A stretch of 64,000 bases of DNA from Salinactinospora qingdaonensis (lineage in GTDB: Bacteria > Actinomycetota > Actinomycetes > Streptosporangiales > Streptosporangiaceae). The notes beneath the pieces are model-generated. The model did no database searches, was not told the DNA's origin, and worked only from the letters and a program-made list of their open reading frames with translations. Made by a program: the position numbers and the translations under genes. The stretch covers positions 248,001 through 312,000 of the forward strand of contig NZ_BAABDD010000002.1 of assembly GCF_039539445.1 (NCBI RefSeq). The letters are read 5' to 3'. Positions 1 to 10,137 of this stretch are shown piece by piece. Position 1 is the stretch's first letter; each line of letters opens with the position of its first letter.

Positions 1-3000
1 TCTACGGGCCCGTGGTCAACATCAAAGCCTTCGACTACGAGCTGACCTTCGCCGGCGTCCGCGGCAGCGCCGTCAACCTCTCCGAAGGGCCGGTCAGCGA
101 CGTGTCGCTGTCGGTCTACCGCGACACCGACACCGGCGGGCTGCGTTTCGACCTCAACGGCAACGCGCACCGCTACACCGAGGCCGAGCTCGGCCGGCGC
201 CTCGCCGAATTCCAGCGCTGCCTGGAGGACATGGCCGACGTGAATGGCACTGATCGCCGCCTGGGCCATGTCGATCTCACCGACGCCGCCGAGCGCACGC
301 GGGTGCTCACCGAGTTCAACCCGCCCGCTCGGCCCGACGCCTCCACCGATCCCGTCGGCGCCCGTATCGCCGCCGTCGCCCGCCGCACCCCCGAGGCCGT
401 CGCGGTGCGCACCGCCGAGACGGAACTGACCTACGCCGCCCTGCTCGCGCGTGCCGACCGGATCGCCGCGCGGCTGCGCGCCCACGGGGCCGGCCCCGAA
501 CGCGTCGTCGCCATCGCATTGCCGCGCTCGGCCGACCTGGTCGCCGCGCTGCTGGCCGCCATGCGCGTGGGGGCGACCTACCTGCCCCTCGACCCGGAGT
601 TCCCCCGCGAGCGGCTCGCCGCCATGCTCACCGACGCGGGCACCGCCGTGCTGGTCACCACGACCGACCTCGCCGCGCGGTTGCCTGAGGCACCGGCCAC
701 CGTCCTGGTCGACGCCGCGCCCGCCGACGAGACCGGCGCCACGCCCCCGGCCATCCCCGAGGAGCTGGAGACCTCCGGCGAACGTGCCGCCTACCTCCTG
801 TTCACCTCCGGATCTACCGGCCGGCCCAAAGCCGTCGTCATTCCGGAACGGGCACTGCGCAACTTCCTGCTCGACATGGCCGGCCGCTTCCCGATGGCTC
901 CCGGCGACCGCTGGCTCGCCGTCACCACCGTCAGCTTCGACATCTCCGCTTTGGAGCTGTACCTGCCGCTGCTCAGCGGGGCCACGCTCGTCCTCGCCGA
1001 ACGCGACACCGTACGCGACCCCGCCGCCCTGGCCGAGCTGATCGAGGAGTCCGACGCGACCGTCATGCAGGCCACCCCCACCCTGTGGCGCGAACTGCTC
1101 CAGCAGCGCCCGCAGGCGCTCACCAAACTGCGCGCCCTTGTGGGTGGGGAGGCGCTGCCCCCCGACCTCGCCGGTGAGCTCGCCGCCCACACCCGCGCCG
1201 TGACCAACCTCTACGGCCCCACCGAGACCACGATCTGGTCCACCTGCGCCCCCGTGAGCGTCGACGAACCCGTCACCATCGGCACCCCGATCGCCAACAC
1301 TCGCTGCTACGTGCTCGACACGGCCCTACAGCCGCTGCCGCCCGGACACGCCGGGGACCTCTACATCGCCGGCACCGGGCTGGCGCGCGGCTACGCCGGC
1401 GACCCGGGGCGCAGCGCGGAACGCTTCGTGGCCGACCCCTTCGGACCGCCGGGAGCGCGGATGTACCGCACCGGCGACCTCGCCCGCTGGCGTGGCGACG
1501 GGGTACTGGAGTTCCTCGGCCGCACCGACCACCAGGTCAAGATCCGGGGTTTCCGCGTCGAGCTGGGCGAAATCGAGGCGGCGCTGGCCGAGCGGCCCGA
1601 GGTGGCCCAGGCCGTCGTCGTCGCCCGCGAAGACACCCCGCAGCAGCCCTACCTGGCCGGCTACGTTGTGGCGGCCCCCGGGGCGACCTGCGAGGTGGCC
1701 GAGTTGCGCGCGGCTCTTGCCGCGCGACTGCCCGCCTACATGGTTCCCGCCGCGCTGTTGGTGCTGGACGCCTTCCCCCTCACCGCCAACCGCAAGATCG
1801 ACCGGGCCGCCCTACCGGCCCCCGACTTCGCCGCCGCCGCGGGCCGCGGGGAACCGGCCGACGCCACCCAGCGCCACCTGTGCGCCCACATCGCCGAGGT
1901 TCTCGACCTGCCCAGTGTCGGCCCCGACGACGACTTCTTCGCATTGGGCGGGCACTCCCTGCTCGCCACCCGATTGGCCACCCGCCTGCGCGCGGAATTC
2001 GCCGTCGCTATAGGAGTCCGCGACGTCTTCGACGCCCCCACCGCCGCCGCTCTCGCCGCGCGGCTGCCCGAGCTGCCGGCCGCGCGCCCGCCGCTGCGGG
2101 CTAGCCGGCCGCGTCCCGAGCCCATCCCGCTCTCCCACGCCCAGCGGCGGCTGTGGTTCCTCGAACGACTCAACGGCCCCAGCGCCATCTACAACGTCCC
2201 CATCGCCTTCCGGATTCACGGCGCTGTCGATGCCGACGCGCTGGCCCAAGCGCTGCGCGACGTCGCCGCCCGCCACGAGACGCTGCGCACCCGCTACACC
2301 GACGACGGCGATGCCGAGGGCACGGCCCGCCAAGTCATCCTGCCCCCGCAGCAGGTGCCCCACCTGTTGGGCACCGTCGACACCGATGAGGCCGGCCTCG
2401 CGGCGGCGATGACCACCCAGGCCCACCGCGTCTTCGACATCACCCGCGATATCCCGCTGCGCGCCACCCTGTTCCGGATCGCCCCCGACGAACACGTGCT
2501 GCTGCTGGTCATCCACCACATCGCCACCGACGAATGGTCCGAGGCGCCCCTCACCCGCGACCTGGAGACCGCCTACGCGGCCCGGTGCGCCGGCGCGGCC
2601 CCCGCATGGCCCACCGACGACGCCGAGCGGCTGGATTACGCCGACGTCGCGCTGTGGCAACGCGCCTGGGCGGGGGAGGACGCCCCTGCCTCCGGCGGGG
2701 CGGCGCGCCGGCTGGAGTTCTGGCGCGAGACGCTGTCCGGCCTGCCCGACGAGGTCACCCTGCCCCTCGACCGGCCCCGGCCCGCCGTGGCCTCGGGCAC
2801 CGGCGCGACCGTGCCCTTCGACGTCACGCCCGAGCGGCACCACGCCCTGCGCGCTCTCGCCCGGGAGCACGGCGTCACCGAGTTCATGGTGCTGCACGCC
2901 GCACTCGTCCTGCTGCTGTACCGCAACGGCGCCGGCCGCGACACCGTGATCGGTACGCCCGCCGCCGACCGGGACGACCCCGCCACCCACGACATGGTGG

Positions 3001-6000
3001 GGCTGTTCCTCAACATGCTCGCCCTGCGCGTGGACGTGACGGGCCTCGCCGACCTCACGGCGCTGCTGCGGCGGGTGCGCGAGGTCGACACCGCGGCGTT
3101 CGCCCACGCCGACGTGCCCTTCGACCACGTCGTCGAAGCTGTCGATCCCGAGCGCAGCCCCGGCCGACACCCCCTGTTCCAGGTGATGCTCAGTCAGCAA
3201 CGCGACCCCCAGCGTTCCACTACGCTCTTTGGCCACCCCGGTGCCGCCGAGCCGGTCGATATCGGTGTCGCCAAGGTCGACCTGGAGTTCACCGTCGTCG
3301 AGCACCCCGACGACGCGGGAATGAGCGGCTACCTGCGCTACGCCACCGACCTGTTCGACCGCGACACGGCCGCCCTGCTGGCCGAGCGCTTCCTGGAAGT
3401 CCTCGACCAGCTCCTCGCCGATCCAAAGCTGCCCTTGCACCGGGTCGACTCCCGTACCCCGCTGGAGCGCGCCGCCCACGCCAGCATCAACGACACCGCT
3501 GTCGACGTGCCCGAGATGACCCTCGTTGATGTTGTGGGTGGGGTTGGTGTTGGTGGTGGGTTGGTGGCGTTGGTGGATGAGTGGGGTGGTGAGGTGTCGT
3601 TTGGTGAGTTTGGGGTGCGGGTGGCGCGGTTGGCGCGGGTGTTGATTGGGCGTGGTGTGGGGCCGGGTGTGGCGGTGGGGGTGGCGATGCCGCGGTCGGT
3701 GGAGTCGGTGGTGGCGGTGCATGCGGTGGTGGCGGCTGGTGGGGTGTATGTGCCGTTGGATGTGGAGTATCCGGGGGCGCGGTTGGCGGCGATGGTGGCT
3801 GATGCGGGTGTGGCGTTGGTGGTGACGGTGGGTGAGGTGGCTTCGGTGGTGCCGGAGGGTGTGGCGCGGTTGGTGGTTGATGATGCGGGGGTGGTGGCTG
3901 AGGTGGCGGTGCAGTCGGGGGAGCCGGTGGGTGTGGGGGAGCGGTTGGGGGTGGTGGTGCCGGGTGATGTGGCCTATGTGGTGTTTACGTCGGGGTCGAC
4001 GGGGCGGCCCAAGGGTGTGGCGGTGTCGCATGGGGCGGTGGTGAATCGGTTGGTGTGGATGCAGGCGCGGTATGGGTTGGTGGCTTCGGATCGGGTGCTG
4101 CATAAGACGCCGGTGGGTTTTGATGTGTCGGTGTGGGAGTTGTTTTGGCCGTTGATGGTGGGTGCGGGGTTGGTGGTGGCTGGTGCTGGTCGGCATCGGG
4201 ATGCGGGGTATGTGGTGGGGTTGGTGCGGCAGCGGTCGGTGTCGGTGTGTCATTTTGTGCCGTCGATGTTGGCGGCGGTGGTGGAGGAGCCGTCGTTGGC
4301 GGGGTGTGGGTCGTTGCGGTGGGTGTTTGCTTCGGGGGAGGTGTTGCCGGGGGGTGTGGTGGCGGCGTTGTGGCGGGTGTTGCCGGGGGTGGGGGTGCAC
4401 AATCTGTATGGGCCTACGGAGGCGGCGGTGGATGTGACCGCTTATGGCTGTGTGGAAGGGATCGGTTCCGGAGGAGTGCCCATCGGCCGCCCCATCTCCA
4501 ACACCCACACCTACGTGCTGGACAGGTGGCTGCGGCAGGTGCCGCCCGGTGCCGTGGGAGAGCTCTACCTCTCAGGCGTGCAGGTGGCGTTGGGGTATGT
4601 GGGGCGTGCGGGGGTGAGCGCGGAGCGGTTTGTGGCCGATCCTTTCGGGCCGGCGGGCACGCGGATGTATCGCACCGGGGATCTGGTGCGTTGGCGTGGC
4701 GATGGGGTGTTGGAGTTTCTGGGCCGCACCGATCACCAGGTCAAGGTCCGTGGGGTGCGGGTGGAGTTGGGCGAGATCGAGGCGGTGCTGGCCGAGCGGG
4801 CCGAGGTGGCCCACGCCGTGGTGCTGGCCCGCACCGATGTGGGCACCACCACCACTTTGGTGGGCTACCTCGTGGCCACCGCCGGTGCCGCGATCGACAC
4901 CGAACAGGTACTGACCGAGCTGGCCGGGCGCCTGCCCGCGGCCATGGTGCCCACCACCCTGGTCGAGCTGGACCACCTGCCCACCACCGCCAACGGCAAA
5001 CTCGACCGCGCCGCCCTACCCGCACCCACCCTGACCCCCACCACCACCCGAACCCCCCACACCAAAGCCGAACACGCGCTGAGCGAGGCGTTCACCGAGG
5101 TGCTGCGCCGTGACGACCTCGGCGTCGACGACGACTTCTTCCGCCTCGGCGGCGACAGCATCTCCTCGATCCAGGTGGTCAACCGGGCCTATCGGGCAGG
5201 ATGGGCGCTGACCGTCCAAGACGTCTTCACTCACCGTACGCCCGCGGCCCTGGCCGCGGTCGCCCAACCGGTCACGAGCGAACCGGCCGTCCAGCAGCAC
5301 GCCGTCGATCCCGTTGGCTCCATGCCGGCGCCCCCCATCGTGCACTGGCTGCTGCGGCGCGGCGAAGCGATCCACGCCGTCACCCAGCGCCAGGTCGTGG
5401 CCACTCCAGCCGGGCTCACAAGCGCCACGCTCACTACAGCGCTACAGCGTCTGCTTGACCACCATGGCGCACTGCGCCTGCGGCTCGACCGTGACCAGGC
5501 CACGATGCACATCCCGGCCCCCGGCGCCGTCGACGCCACCGGCGTCTTCCGGCGCGTCGACGCCACCGGCCTGGCCGAGGCGGAGCTGACGCAAACGATC
5601 GTGGCCGCCGCCCACGAAGCCGCCCACGAGCTTGCCCCCGAGGCGGGCCAGGTGCTGCGGGCGGTGTGGTTCGACGCCGGAGCGAACGCCGACGGCCGGC
5701 TGCTGCTGCTCATCCACCACTTGGCCGTCGACGGAGTGTCGTGGCGGATTCTGTTGCCCGATCTCGCCGAGGCGGTCGCCGCCCACGCGCAGGGCCGTGC
5801 CCCGAGCTTGCAGCCGGAAGCCACGCCGCTGCGCGCTTGGGCGCGTGGCCTGACCGAGCACGCCCAGTCCCCGGAGTGGACCGGCCAGCTCGACCACTGG
5901 CGCGCGGCGCTCGCCCCCACCGGCGACGCCTGGCCCACCGCCCCCGTACCCGACCCCCAGCGCGACACCGTGGCGACCGCGGACACCGTAACCCGGGAGC

Positions 6001-6803
6001 TGGACCCCGACACGACGGCGGCCGTACTGTCCCAGATCCCCGATATGTTCCACGGCACGGTCAACGACGTGCTGCTCGCCGCACTGGCCATGGCGGTGGC
6101 GACGTGGCGGGCCGACGTGGGAGCCCGCCCCGACGCCCCCCTGCTCGTCGACGTCGAGGGCCACGGCCGAGAGGAGGGCGCCGGCATCGTCGCCGGCGCC
6201 GACCTGGCCCGCACGGTGGGGTGGTTCACCAGCCTCTACCCGGTGCGGCTCGACCTCACCGGCCTTGACGCCCGCGATGCTATGGCGGGCGGGCCGGCTG
6301 CGGGAACAGCGTGCAAGCGGGTCAAGGAAGAGGTGCGCACCGTGCCCGACAACGGCTTGGGCTTTGGGATGCTGCGCTACCTCAACGGCGACACCGCCGC
6401 CGAACTCGCTGCGGGCACCGCGCCCCTGCTGCTGTTCAACTACCTCGGCCGGATGCCGGCCTCGCGCACGCGCCATTGGGAAATGACGCCGGAGACATGG
6501 CAGGTGCCGCTGGAGTTCGCCCCCTCGCTGCCGCTGACCCACGGGCTCGCGCTCAACGCGGTCGCCGAGGAGGACAGCGCCGGCACGGTGCGGCTGCGGG
6601 CCCGTTGGACCTTCGGTGCTCGACTATGGCGCCAGGATGACGTCGACCGGCTCGCCCGCGCCTGGTTCGACGCACTAGCCGCCCTGCACCGTCATGCCGC
6701 CGCCCCGGGAGCGGGGGGTCACACTCCCTCCGACATGTCCTTGGTCTCCCTCCAGCAAAGCCAGATCGACCGCATCGAGTCGCTGCTACGGCGCCGGCGC
6801 TAG
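1..6803 (+). CDS. Siderophore NRPS, modules C(partial)-A-T and C-A-T-E (5' end outside window)
   Basis: This large non-ribosomal peptide synthetase is open at its 5' end; the frame runs in from before base 3 with the end of a condensation domain (VVNIKAFDY). A domain 1 (about 310-1850) shows LFTSGSTGRPK, NLYGPTE, YRTGDL and NRKID; its pocket residues read DILQLGLIWK, a known glycine code. A carrier domain (LGGHS, about 1945) follows, then a condensation domain (SHAQRRLWFLER, about 2140; active site HHIATDE, about 2515), where the usual DG is DE. A domain 2 (3519-5063) reads DVWHFSLVDK, a serine code. A carrier with LGGDS (about 5150) precedes an epimerisation domain (HHLAVDGVSW, about 5715; LFNYLGR). 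The protein ends in a short tail (SLVSLQQSQIDRIE) of the kind that follows E domains and docks to the next synthetase. Predicted contribution: Gly then D-Ser. Specificities are inferred from pocket residues only. Confidence 0.95.
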   Translation, partial: YGPVVNIKAFDYELTFAGVRGSAVNLSEGPVSDVSLSVYRDTDTGGLRFDLNGNAHRYTEAELGRRLAEFQRCLEDMADVNGTDRRLGHVDLTDAAERTRVLTEFNPPARPDASTDPVGARIAAVARRTPEAVAVRTAETELTYAALLARADRIAARLRAHGAGPERVVAIALPRSADLVAALLAAMRVGATYLPLDPEFPRERLAAMLTDAGTAVLVTTTDLAARLPEAPATVLVDAAPADETGATPPAIPEELETSGERAAYLLFTSGSTGRPKAVVIPERALRNFLLDMAGRFPMAPGDRWLAVTTVSFDISALELYLPLLSGATLVLAERDTVRDPAALAELIEESDATVMQATPTLWRELLQQRPQALTKLRALVGGEALPPDLAGELAAHTRAVTNLYGPTETTIWSTCAPVSVDEPVTIGTPIANTRCYVLDTALQPLPPGHAGDLYIAGTGLARGYAGDPGRSAERFVADPFGPPGARMYRTGDLARWRGDGVLEFLGRTDHQVKIRGFRVELGEIEAALAERPEVAQAVVVAREDTPQQPYLAGYVVAAPGATCEVAELRAALAARLPAYMVPAALLVLDAFPLTANRKIDRAALPAPDFAAAAGRGEPADATQRHLCAHIAEVLDLPSVGPDDDFFALGGHSLLATRLATRLRAEFAVAIGVRDVFDAPTAAALAARLPELPAARPPLRASRPRPEPIPLSHAQRRLWFLERLNGPSAIYNVPIAFRIHGAVDADALAQALRDVAARHETLRTRYTDDGDAEGTARQVILPPQQVPHLLGTVDTDEAGLAAAMTTQAHRVFDITRDIPLRATLFRIAPDEHVLLLVIHHIATDEWSEAPLTRDLETAYAARCAGAAPAWPTDDAERLDYADVALWQRAWAGEDAPASGGAARRLEFWRETLSGLPDEVTLPLDRPRPAVASGTGATVPFDVTPERHHALRALAREHGVTEFMVLHAALVLLLYRNGAGRDTVIGTPAADRDDPATHDMVGLFLNMLALRVDVTGLADLTALLRRVREVDTAAFAHADVPFDHVVEAVDPERSPGRHPLFQVMLSQQRDPQRSTTLFGHPGAAEPVDIGVAKVDLEFTVVEHPDDAGMSGYLRYATDLFDRDTAALLAERFLEVLDQLLADPKLPLHRVDSRTPLERAAHASINDTAVDVPEMTLVDVVGGVGVGGGLVALVDEWGGEVSFGEFGVRVARLARVLIGRGVGPGVAVGVAMPRSVESVVAVHAVVAAGGVYVPLDVEYPGARLAAMVADAGVALVVTVGEVASVVPEGVARLVVDDAGVVAEVAVQSGEPVGVGERLGVVVPGDVAYVVFTSGSTGRPKGVAVSHGAVVNRLVWMQARYGLVASDRVLHKTPVGFDVSVWELFWPLMVGAGLVVAGAGRHRDAGYVVGLVRQRSVSVCHFVPSMLAAVVEEPSLAGCGSLRWVFASGEVLPGGVVAALWRVLPGVGVHNLYGPTEAAVDVTAYGCVEGIGSGGVPIGRPISNTHTYVLDRWLRQVPPGAVGELYLSGVQVALGYVGRAGVSAERFVADPFGPAGTRMYRTGDLVRWRGDGVLEFLGRTDHQVKVRGVRVELGEIEAVLAERAEVAHAVVLARTDVGTTTTLVGYLVATAGAAIDTEQVLTELAGRLPAAMVPTTLVELDHLPTTANGKLDRAALPAPTLTPTTTRTPHTKAEHALSEAFTEVLRRDDLGVDDDFFRLGGDSISSIQVVNRAYRAGWALTVQDVFTHRTPAALAAVAQPVTSEPAVQQHAVDPVGSMPAPPIVHWLLRRGEAIHAVTQRQVVATPAGLTSATLTTALQRLLDHHGALRLRLDRDQATMHIPAPGAVDATGVFRRVDATGLAEAELTQTIVAAAHEAAHELAPEAGQVLRAVWFDAGANADGRLLLLIHHLAVDGVSWRILLPDLAEAVAAHAQGRAPSLQPEATPLRAWARGLTEHAQSPEWTGQLDHWRAALAPTGDAWPTAPVPDPQRDTVATADTVTRELDPDTTAAVLSQIPDMFHGTVNDVLLAALAMAVATWRADVGARPDAPLLVDVEGHGREEGAGIVAGADLARTVGWFTSLYPVRLDLTGLDARDAMAGGPAAGTACKRVKEEVRTVPDNGLGFGMLRYLNGDTAAELAAGTAPLLLFNYLGRMPASRTRHWEMTPETWQVPLEFAPSLPLTHGLALNAVAEEDSAGTVRLRARWTFGARLWRQDDVDRLARAWFDALAALHRHAAAPGAGGHTPSDMSLVSLQQSQIDRIESLLRRRR
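3519..5063 (+). repeat. 1545-bp near-identical repeat, copy 1 (Ser adenylation domain)
   Basis: Bases 3519-5063 match 8260-9804 (offset 4741) with one difference that I can see, G at 4989 against A at 9730 (Ala to Thr before NGKLDR). The translations agree in several frames, which supports base-level identity. Identity stops sharply on both sides, at the linker before the adenylation domain and just before the carrier domain. The part at about 3524-4437 has almost no C on the coding strand (GTG, TTG, GGT, GGG codons), unlike flanking C-rich NRPS DNA. This points to recent duplication or gene conversion of a whole adenylation domain. Confidence 0.95.
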
Positions 6804-6855
6804 CGACGCGCCCACCCCTGCCGTCTCGTTACCCCCGTCCCGCAAGGATGTCACG

Positions 6856-9800
6856 ATGTCACAGCCAAACCCTGCGTCGTCCGCGCTGGAGGATGTGCTC
6901 CCGCTGACCCCGCTACAGGAGGGCATGCTCTTCCACGCCCAGCACGATCGGCGCGACGTCTACACCGTGCAGACCACGGTCGAGCTGGCCGGGCCGGTGG
7001 ACACCGGTCGGCTCCGCGCCGCCCTGGCGGCGCTGCTCCAGCGCCACCCCAACCTGCGGGCCGGCTTCTTCTTTGAAGACATCGACCAGCCGGTCCAGTT
7101 CATCGCCGCCACGGTCGCCCCACCGCTGCGCGAGGTGGACGCCACCAGCGGCTCCGGCGAGGTCGCCCGCCGTCTCGACGAGATCGCCCGCGAGGAACTC
7201 CAGCGCCCCTTCGACCTCACCGAGCCGCCGCTGCTGCGGTGCGCCCTGGTGCGAACCGGCGCCGAAACGTCCGTGCTGCTGCTCACCAACCACCACATTG
7301 TCCTTGACGGCTGGTCGCTGCCGATCCTGGTCCGGGAGCTCCTGGAGAGCTACGCCGCCGCCGGCGACACCACCGCCCTACCGCCGGCGCCCCCCTTCCG
7401 TGCCCACCTTGAGTGGCTGGCCGCCCAAGACGGCGATGCCGCCGAAACCGCATGGCGTGCGGTACTCGCCGACGACCCGCCCGAGCCCACACTGCTCGCT
7501 GCCGGCGACACCACCTCCGACACCACCGTGGGCGAGGACGCCGGCGCCTTGGTGCCCCGCCCGGCCGTCACGCTGTCCGACGCGCAGGCGGCCCAGCTCA
7601 CCGATGCGGCGGCGCGCGCCGGTGTCACCGTGAACTCGCTGCTGCGGGCCGCGTGGGCACTGACCCTGGCACGGCGCACCGGCCGCGACGACGTTGTCTT
7701 CGGCGCCACCGTTTCGGGACGGCCCCCGCAGGTGCCCGGCGTGGAGTCGATGGTGGGACTGTTCATCACCACCGTGCCGGTGCGTGTCCGGCTGCGCCCC
7801 CAGGAGAGCGTGGCCGACCTCGCTCGCCGGGTACAAGACGAGCGCAACGCGCTGCTGGACCACGAGCACATCGGGCTCGGCCGCATTCAGCGGCTCGTCG
7901 GGCCGACCCCGCTGTTCGACTCGCTGCTGGTGGTGGAGAACTATCCCCTCGACCCTTCCCTGCGCGAACGCTCCTATGCCGGGGTCCGCGTGCGCGACTT
8001 CGGCATGCGCGACGCCACCCACTACCCGGCGACCCTCGTGGCCCTGCCTGGGGGCGAGCCGCGCTTCGAGTTGGGCTACCGTCCGGCGGCGATCTCCCAC
8101 GAGCGCGCTCAGGAACTCCTCACCGAGTTCACCGCCACCCTCACGGGTGCAGTCGCCGACCTGGAGCGGCCGGCGCGTGCTGTCGCGGTGGTGCCCGAGG
8201 CCGAGCGCACCCAACTGGAGCGTTTCACCACCGGTCCCGCCCACCCCGTCGCACCCGCCACCCTCGTTGATGTTGTGGGTGGGGTTGGTGTTGGTGGTGG
8301 GTTGGTGGCGTTGGTGGATGAGTGGGGTGGTGAGGTGTCGTTTGGTGAGTTTGGGGTGCGGGTGGCGCGGTTGGCGCGGGTGTTGATTGGGCGTGGTGTG
8401 GGGCCGGGTGTGGCGGTGGGGGTGGCGATGCCGCGGTCGGTGGAGTCGGTGGTGGCGGTGCATGCGGTGGTGGCGGCTGGTGGGGTGTATGTGCCGTTGG
8501 ATGTGGAGTATCCGGGGGCGCGGTTGGCGGCGATGGTGGCTGATGCGGGTGTGGCGTTGGTGGTGACGGTGGGTGAGGTGGCTTCGGTGGTGCCGGAGGG
8601 TGTGGCGCGGTTGGTGGTTGATGATGCGGGGGTGGTGGCTGAGGTGGCGGTGCAGTCGGGGGAGCCGGTGGGTGTGGGGGAGCGGTTGGGGGTGGTGGTG
8701 CCGGGTGATGTGGCCTATGTGGTGTTTACGTCGGGGTCGACGGGGCGGCCCAAGGGTGTGGCGGTGTCGCATGGGGCGGTGGTGAATCGGTTGGTGTGGA
8801 TGCAGGCGCGGTATGGGTTGGTGGCTTCGGATCGGGTGCTGCATAAGACGCCGGTGGGTTTTGATGTGTCGGTGTGGGAGTTGTTTTGGCCGTTGATGGT
8901 GGGTGCGGGGTTGGTGGTGGCTGGTGCTGGTCGGCATCGGGATGCGGGGTATGTGGTGGGGTTGGTGCGGCAGCGGTCGGTGTCGGTGTGTCATTTTGTG
9001 CCGTCGATGTTGGCGGCGGTGGTGGAGGAGCCGTCGTTGGCGGGGTGTGGGTCGTTGCGGTGGGTGTTTGCTTCGGGGGAGGTGTTGCCGGGGGGTGTGG
9101 TGGCGGCGTTGTGGCGGGTGTTGCCGGGGGTGGGGGTGCACAATCTGTATGGGCCTACGGAGGCGGCGGTGGATGTGACCGCTTATGGCTGTGTGGAAGG
9201 GATCGGTTCCGGAGGAGTGCCCATCGGCCGCCCCATCTCCAACACCCACACCTACGTGCTGGACAGGTGGCTGCGGCAGGTGCCGCCCGGTGCCGTGGGA
9301 GAGCTCTACCTCTCAGGCGTGCAGGTGGCGTTGGGGTATGTGGGGCGTGCGGGGGTGAGCGCGGAGCGGTTTGTGGCCGATCCTTTCGGGCCGGCGGGCA
9401 CGCGGATGTATCGCACCGGGGATCTGGTGCGTTGGCGTGGCGATGGGGTGTTGGAGTTTCTGGGCCGCACCGATCACCAGGTCAAGGTCCGTGGGGTGCG
9501 GGTGGAGTTGGGCGAGATCGAGGCGGTGCTGGCCGAGCGGGCCGAGGTGGCCCACGCCGTGGTGCTGGCCCGCACCGATGTGGGCACCACCACCACTTTG
9601 GTGGGCTACCTCGTGGCCACCGCCGGTGCCGCGATCGACACCGAACAGGTACTGACCGAGCTGGCCGGGCGCCTGCCCGCGGCCATGGTGCCCACCACCC
9701 TGGTCGAGCTGGACCACCTGCCCACCACCACCAACGGCAAACTCGACCGCGCCGCCCTACCCGCACCCACCCTGACCCCCACCACCACCCGAACCCCCCA

Positions 9801-10137
9801 CACCGAAACCGAGGCGGCGGTCTGCGCGGCCTTCGCGGCCGTGCTCGGCTCGTCGCCCATCGGCGTCGACGACGACTTCTTCCGCCTCGGCGGCGACAGC
9901 ATCTCCTCGATCCGCCTCGTCACCGAGTTGGCGCGGGCCGGGATCACCGTCACCGCGCGCGACGTCTTCGCCGCTCCCACTCCGGCGGCTCTGGCCCAGC
10001 TTGCCCGCCCCGGCGGCGACGCAGCGGCGCGCTCCCCCGAGCCCGCCCCGGAGCCGACCGCTCAACCACAGCCGCTGGTGGATCTGGGGGAGGACCAGTT
10101 CGCCGCGTTGGAGCAACTGTGGCGGGACGGGCAGTGA
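6856..10137 (+). CDS. Siderophore NRPS, single module C-A-T (Ser)
   Basis: One-module synthetase of 1093 residues. I chose ATG 6856, with AAGGA about 8 nt upstream; the longer frame back to 6694 overlaps the previous gene. The C domain starts at once with LPLTPLQEGMLFHA and has HHIVLDGWS, the style of condensation domains that accept a D-residue from an upstream E domain, which fits the previous protein. The A domain (8260-9804) is the second copy of the repeat; code DVWHFSLVDK, serine. The carrier has FFRLGGDSISSI, the LGGDS form usually seen before epimerisation domains, yet no E domain follows. The protein ends in an acidic, Pro-rich linker and a helix-like tail (FAALEQLWRDGQ) that probably docks to the next protein. 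It lies 52 bp after the first NRPS gene and 44 bp before the third, as one operon. Confidence 0.95.
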   Translation: MSQPNPASSALEDVLPLTPLQEGMLFHAQHDRRDVYTVQTTVELAGPVDTGRLRAALAALLQRHPNLRAGFFFEDIDQPVQFIAATVAPPLREVDATSGSGEVARRLDEIAREELQRPFDLTEPPLLRCALVRTGAETSVLLLTNHHIVLDGWSLPILVRELLESYAAAGDTTALPPAPPFRAHLEWLAAQDGDAAETAWRAVLADDPPEPTLLAAGDTTSDTTVGEDAGALVPRPAVTLSDAQAAQLTDAAARAGVTVNSLLRAAWALTLARRTGRDDVVFGATVSGRPPQVPGVESMVGLFITTVPVRVRLRPQESVADLARRVQDERNALLDHEHIGLGRIQRLVGPTPLFDSLLVVENYPLDPSLRERSYAGVRVRDFGMRDATHYPATLVALPGGEPRFELGYRPAAISHERAQELLTEFTATLTGAVADLERPARAVAVVPEAERTQLERFTTGPAHPVAPATLVDVVGGVGVGGGLVALVDEWGGEVSFGEFGVRVARLARVLIGRGVGPGVAVGVAMPRSVESVVAVHAVVAAGGVYVPLDVEYPGARLAAMVADAGVALVVTVGEVASVVPEGVARLVVDDAGVVAEVAVQSGEPVGVGERLGVVVPGDVAYVVFTSGSTGRPKGVAVSHGAVVNRLVWMQARYGLVASDRVLHKTPVGFDVSVWELFWPLMVGAGLVVAGAGRHRDAGYVVGLVRQRSVSVCHFVPSMLAAVVEEPSLAGCGSLRWVFASGEVLPGGVVAALWRVLPGVGVHNLYGPTEAAVDVTAYGCVEGIGSGGVPIGRPISNTHTYVLDRWLRQVPPGAVGELYLSGVQVALGYVGRAGVSAERFVADPFGPAGTRMYRTGDLVRWRGDGVLEFLGRTDHQVKVRGVRVELGEIEAVLAERAEVAHAVVLARTDVGTTTTLVGYLVATAGAAIDTEQVLTELAGRLPAAMVPTTLVELDHLPTTTNGKLDRAALPAPTLTPTTTRTPHTETEAAVCAAFAAVLGSSPIGVDDDFFRLGGDSISSIRLVTELARAGITVTARDVFAAPTPAALAQLARPGGDAAARSPEPAPEPTAQPQPLVDLGEDQFAALEQLWRDGQ
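8260..9804 (+). repeat. 1545-bp near-identical repeat, copy 2 (Ser adenylation domain)
   Basis: Partner of 3519-5063. The same G/T-biased block lies at about 8265-9178. A further short identical stretch occurs in the carrier domain (about 9861-9912 against 5120-5171) after a divergent gap, so the exchange tract may once have reached further. Confidence 0.95.

Noticed and set aside
3524..4437. G/T-biased block as an inserted mobile element
   Set aside because: It encodes the adenylation domain in frame with correct motifs; no terminal repeats or transposase.
1812..4508. 898-residue antisense frame across the NRPS gene, with His/Pro/Arg-rich repeats
   Set aside because: It is the complement of the G/T-biased adenylation block; the composition follows from the skew, and the sense strand encodes clear NRPS motifs. 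The same holds for the antisense frame 7378-9249.
6694..6855. Longer start for the second NRPS
   Set aside because: Overlaps the previous gene and lacks a ribosome site; ATG 6856 has AAGGA and the C domain begins there.
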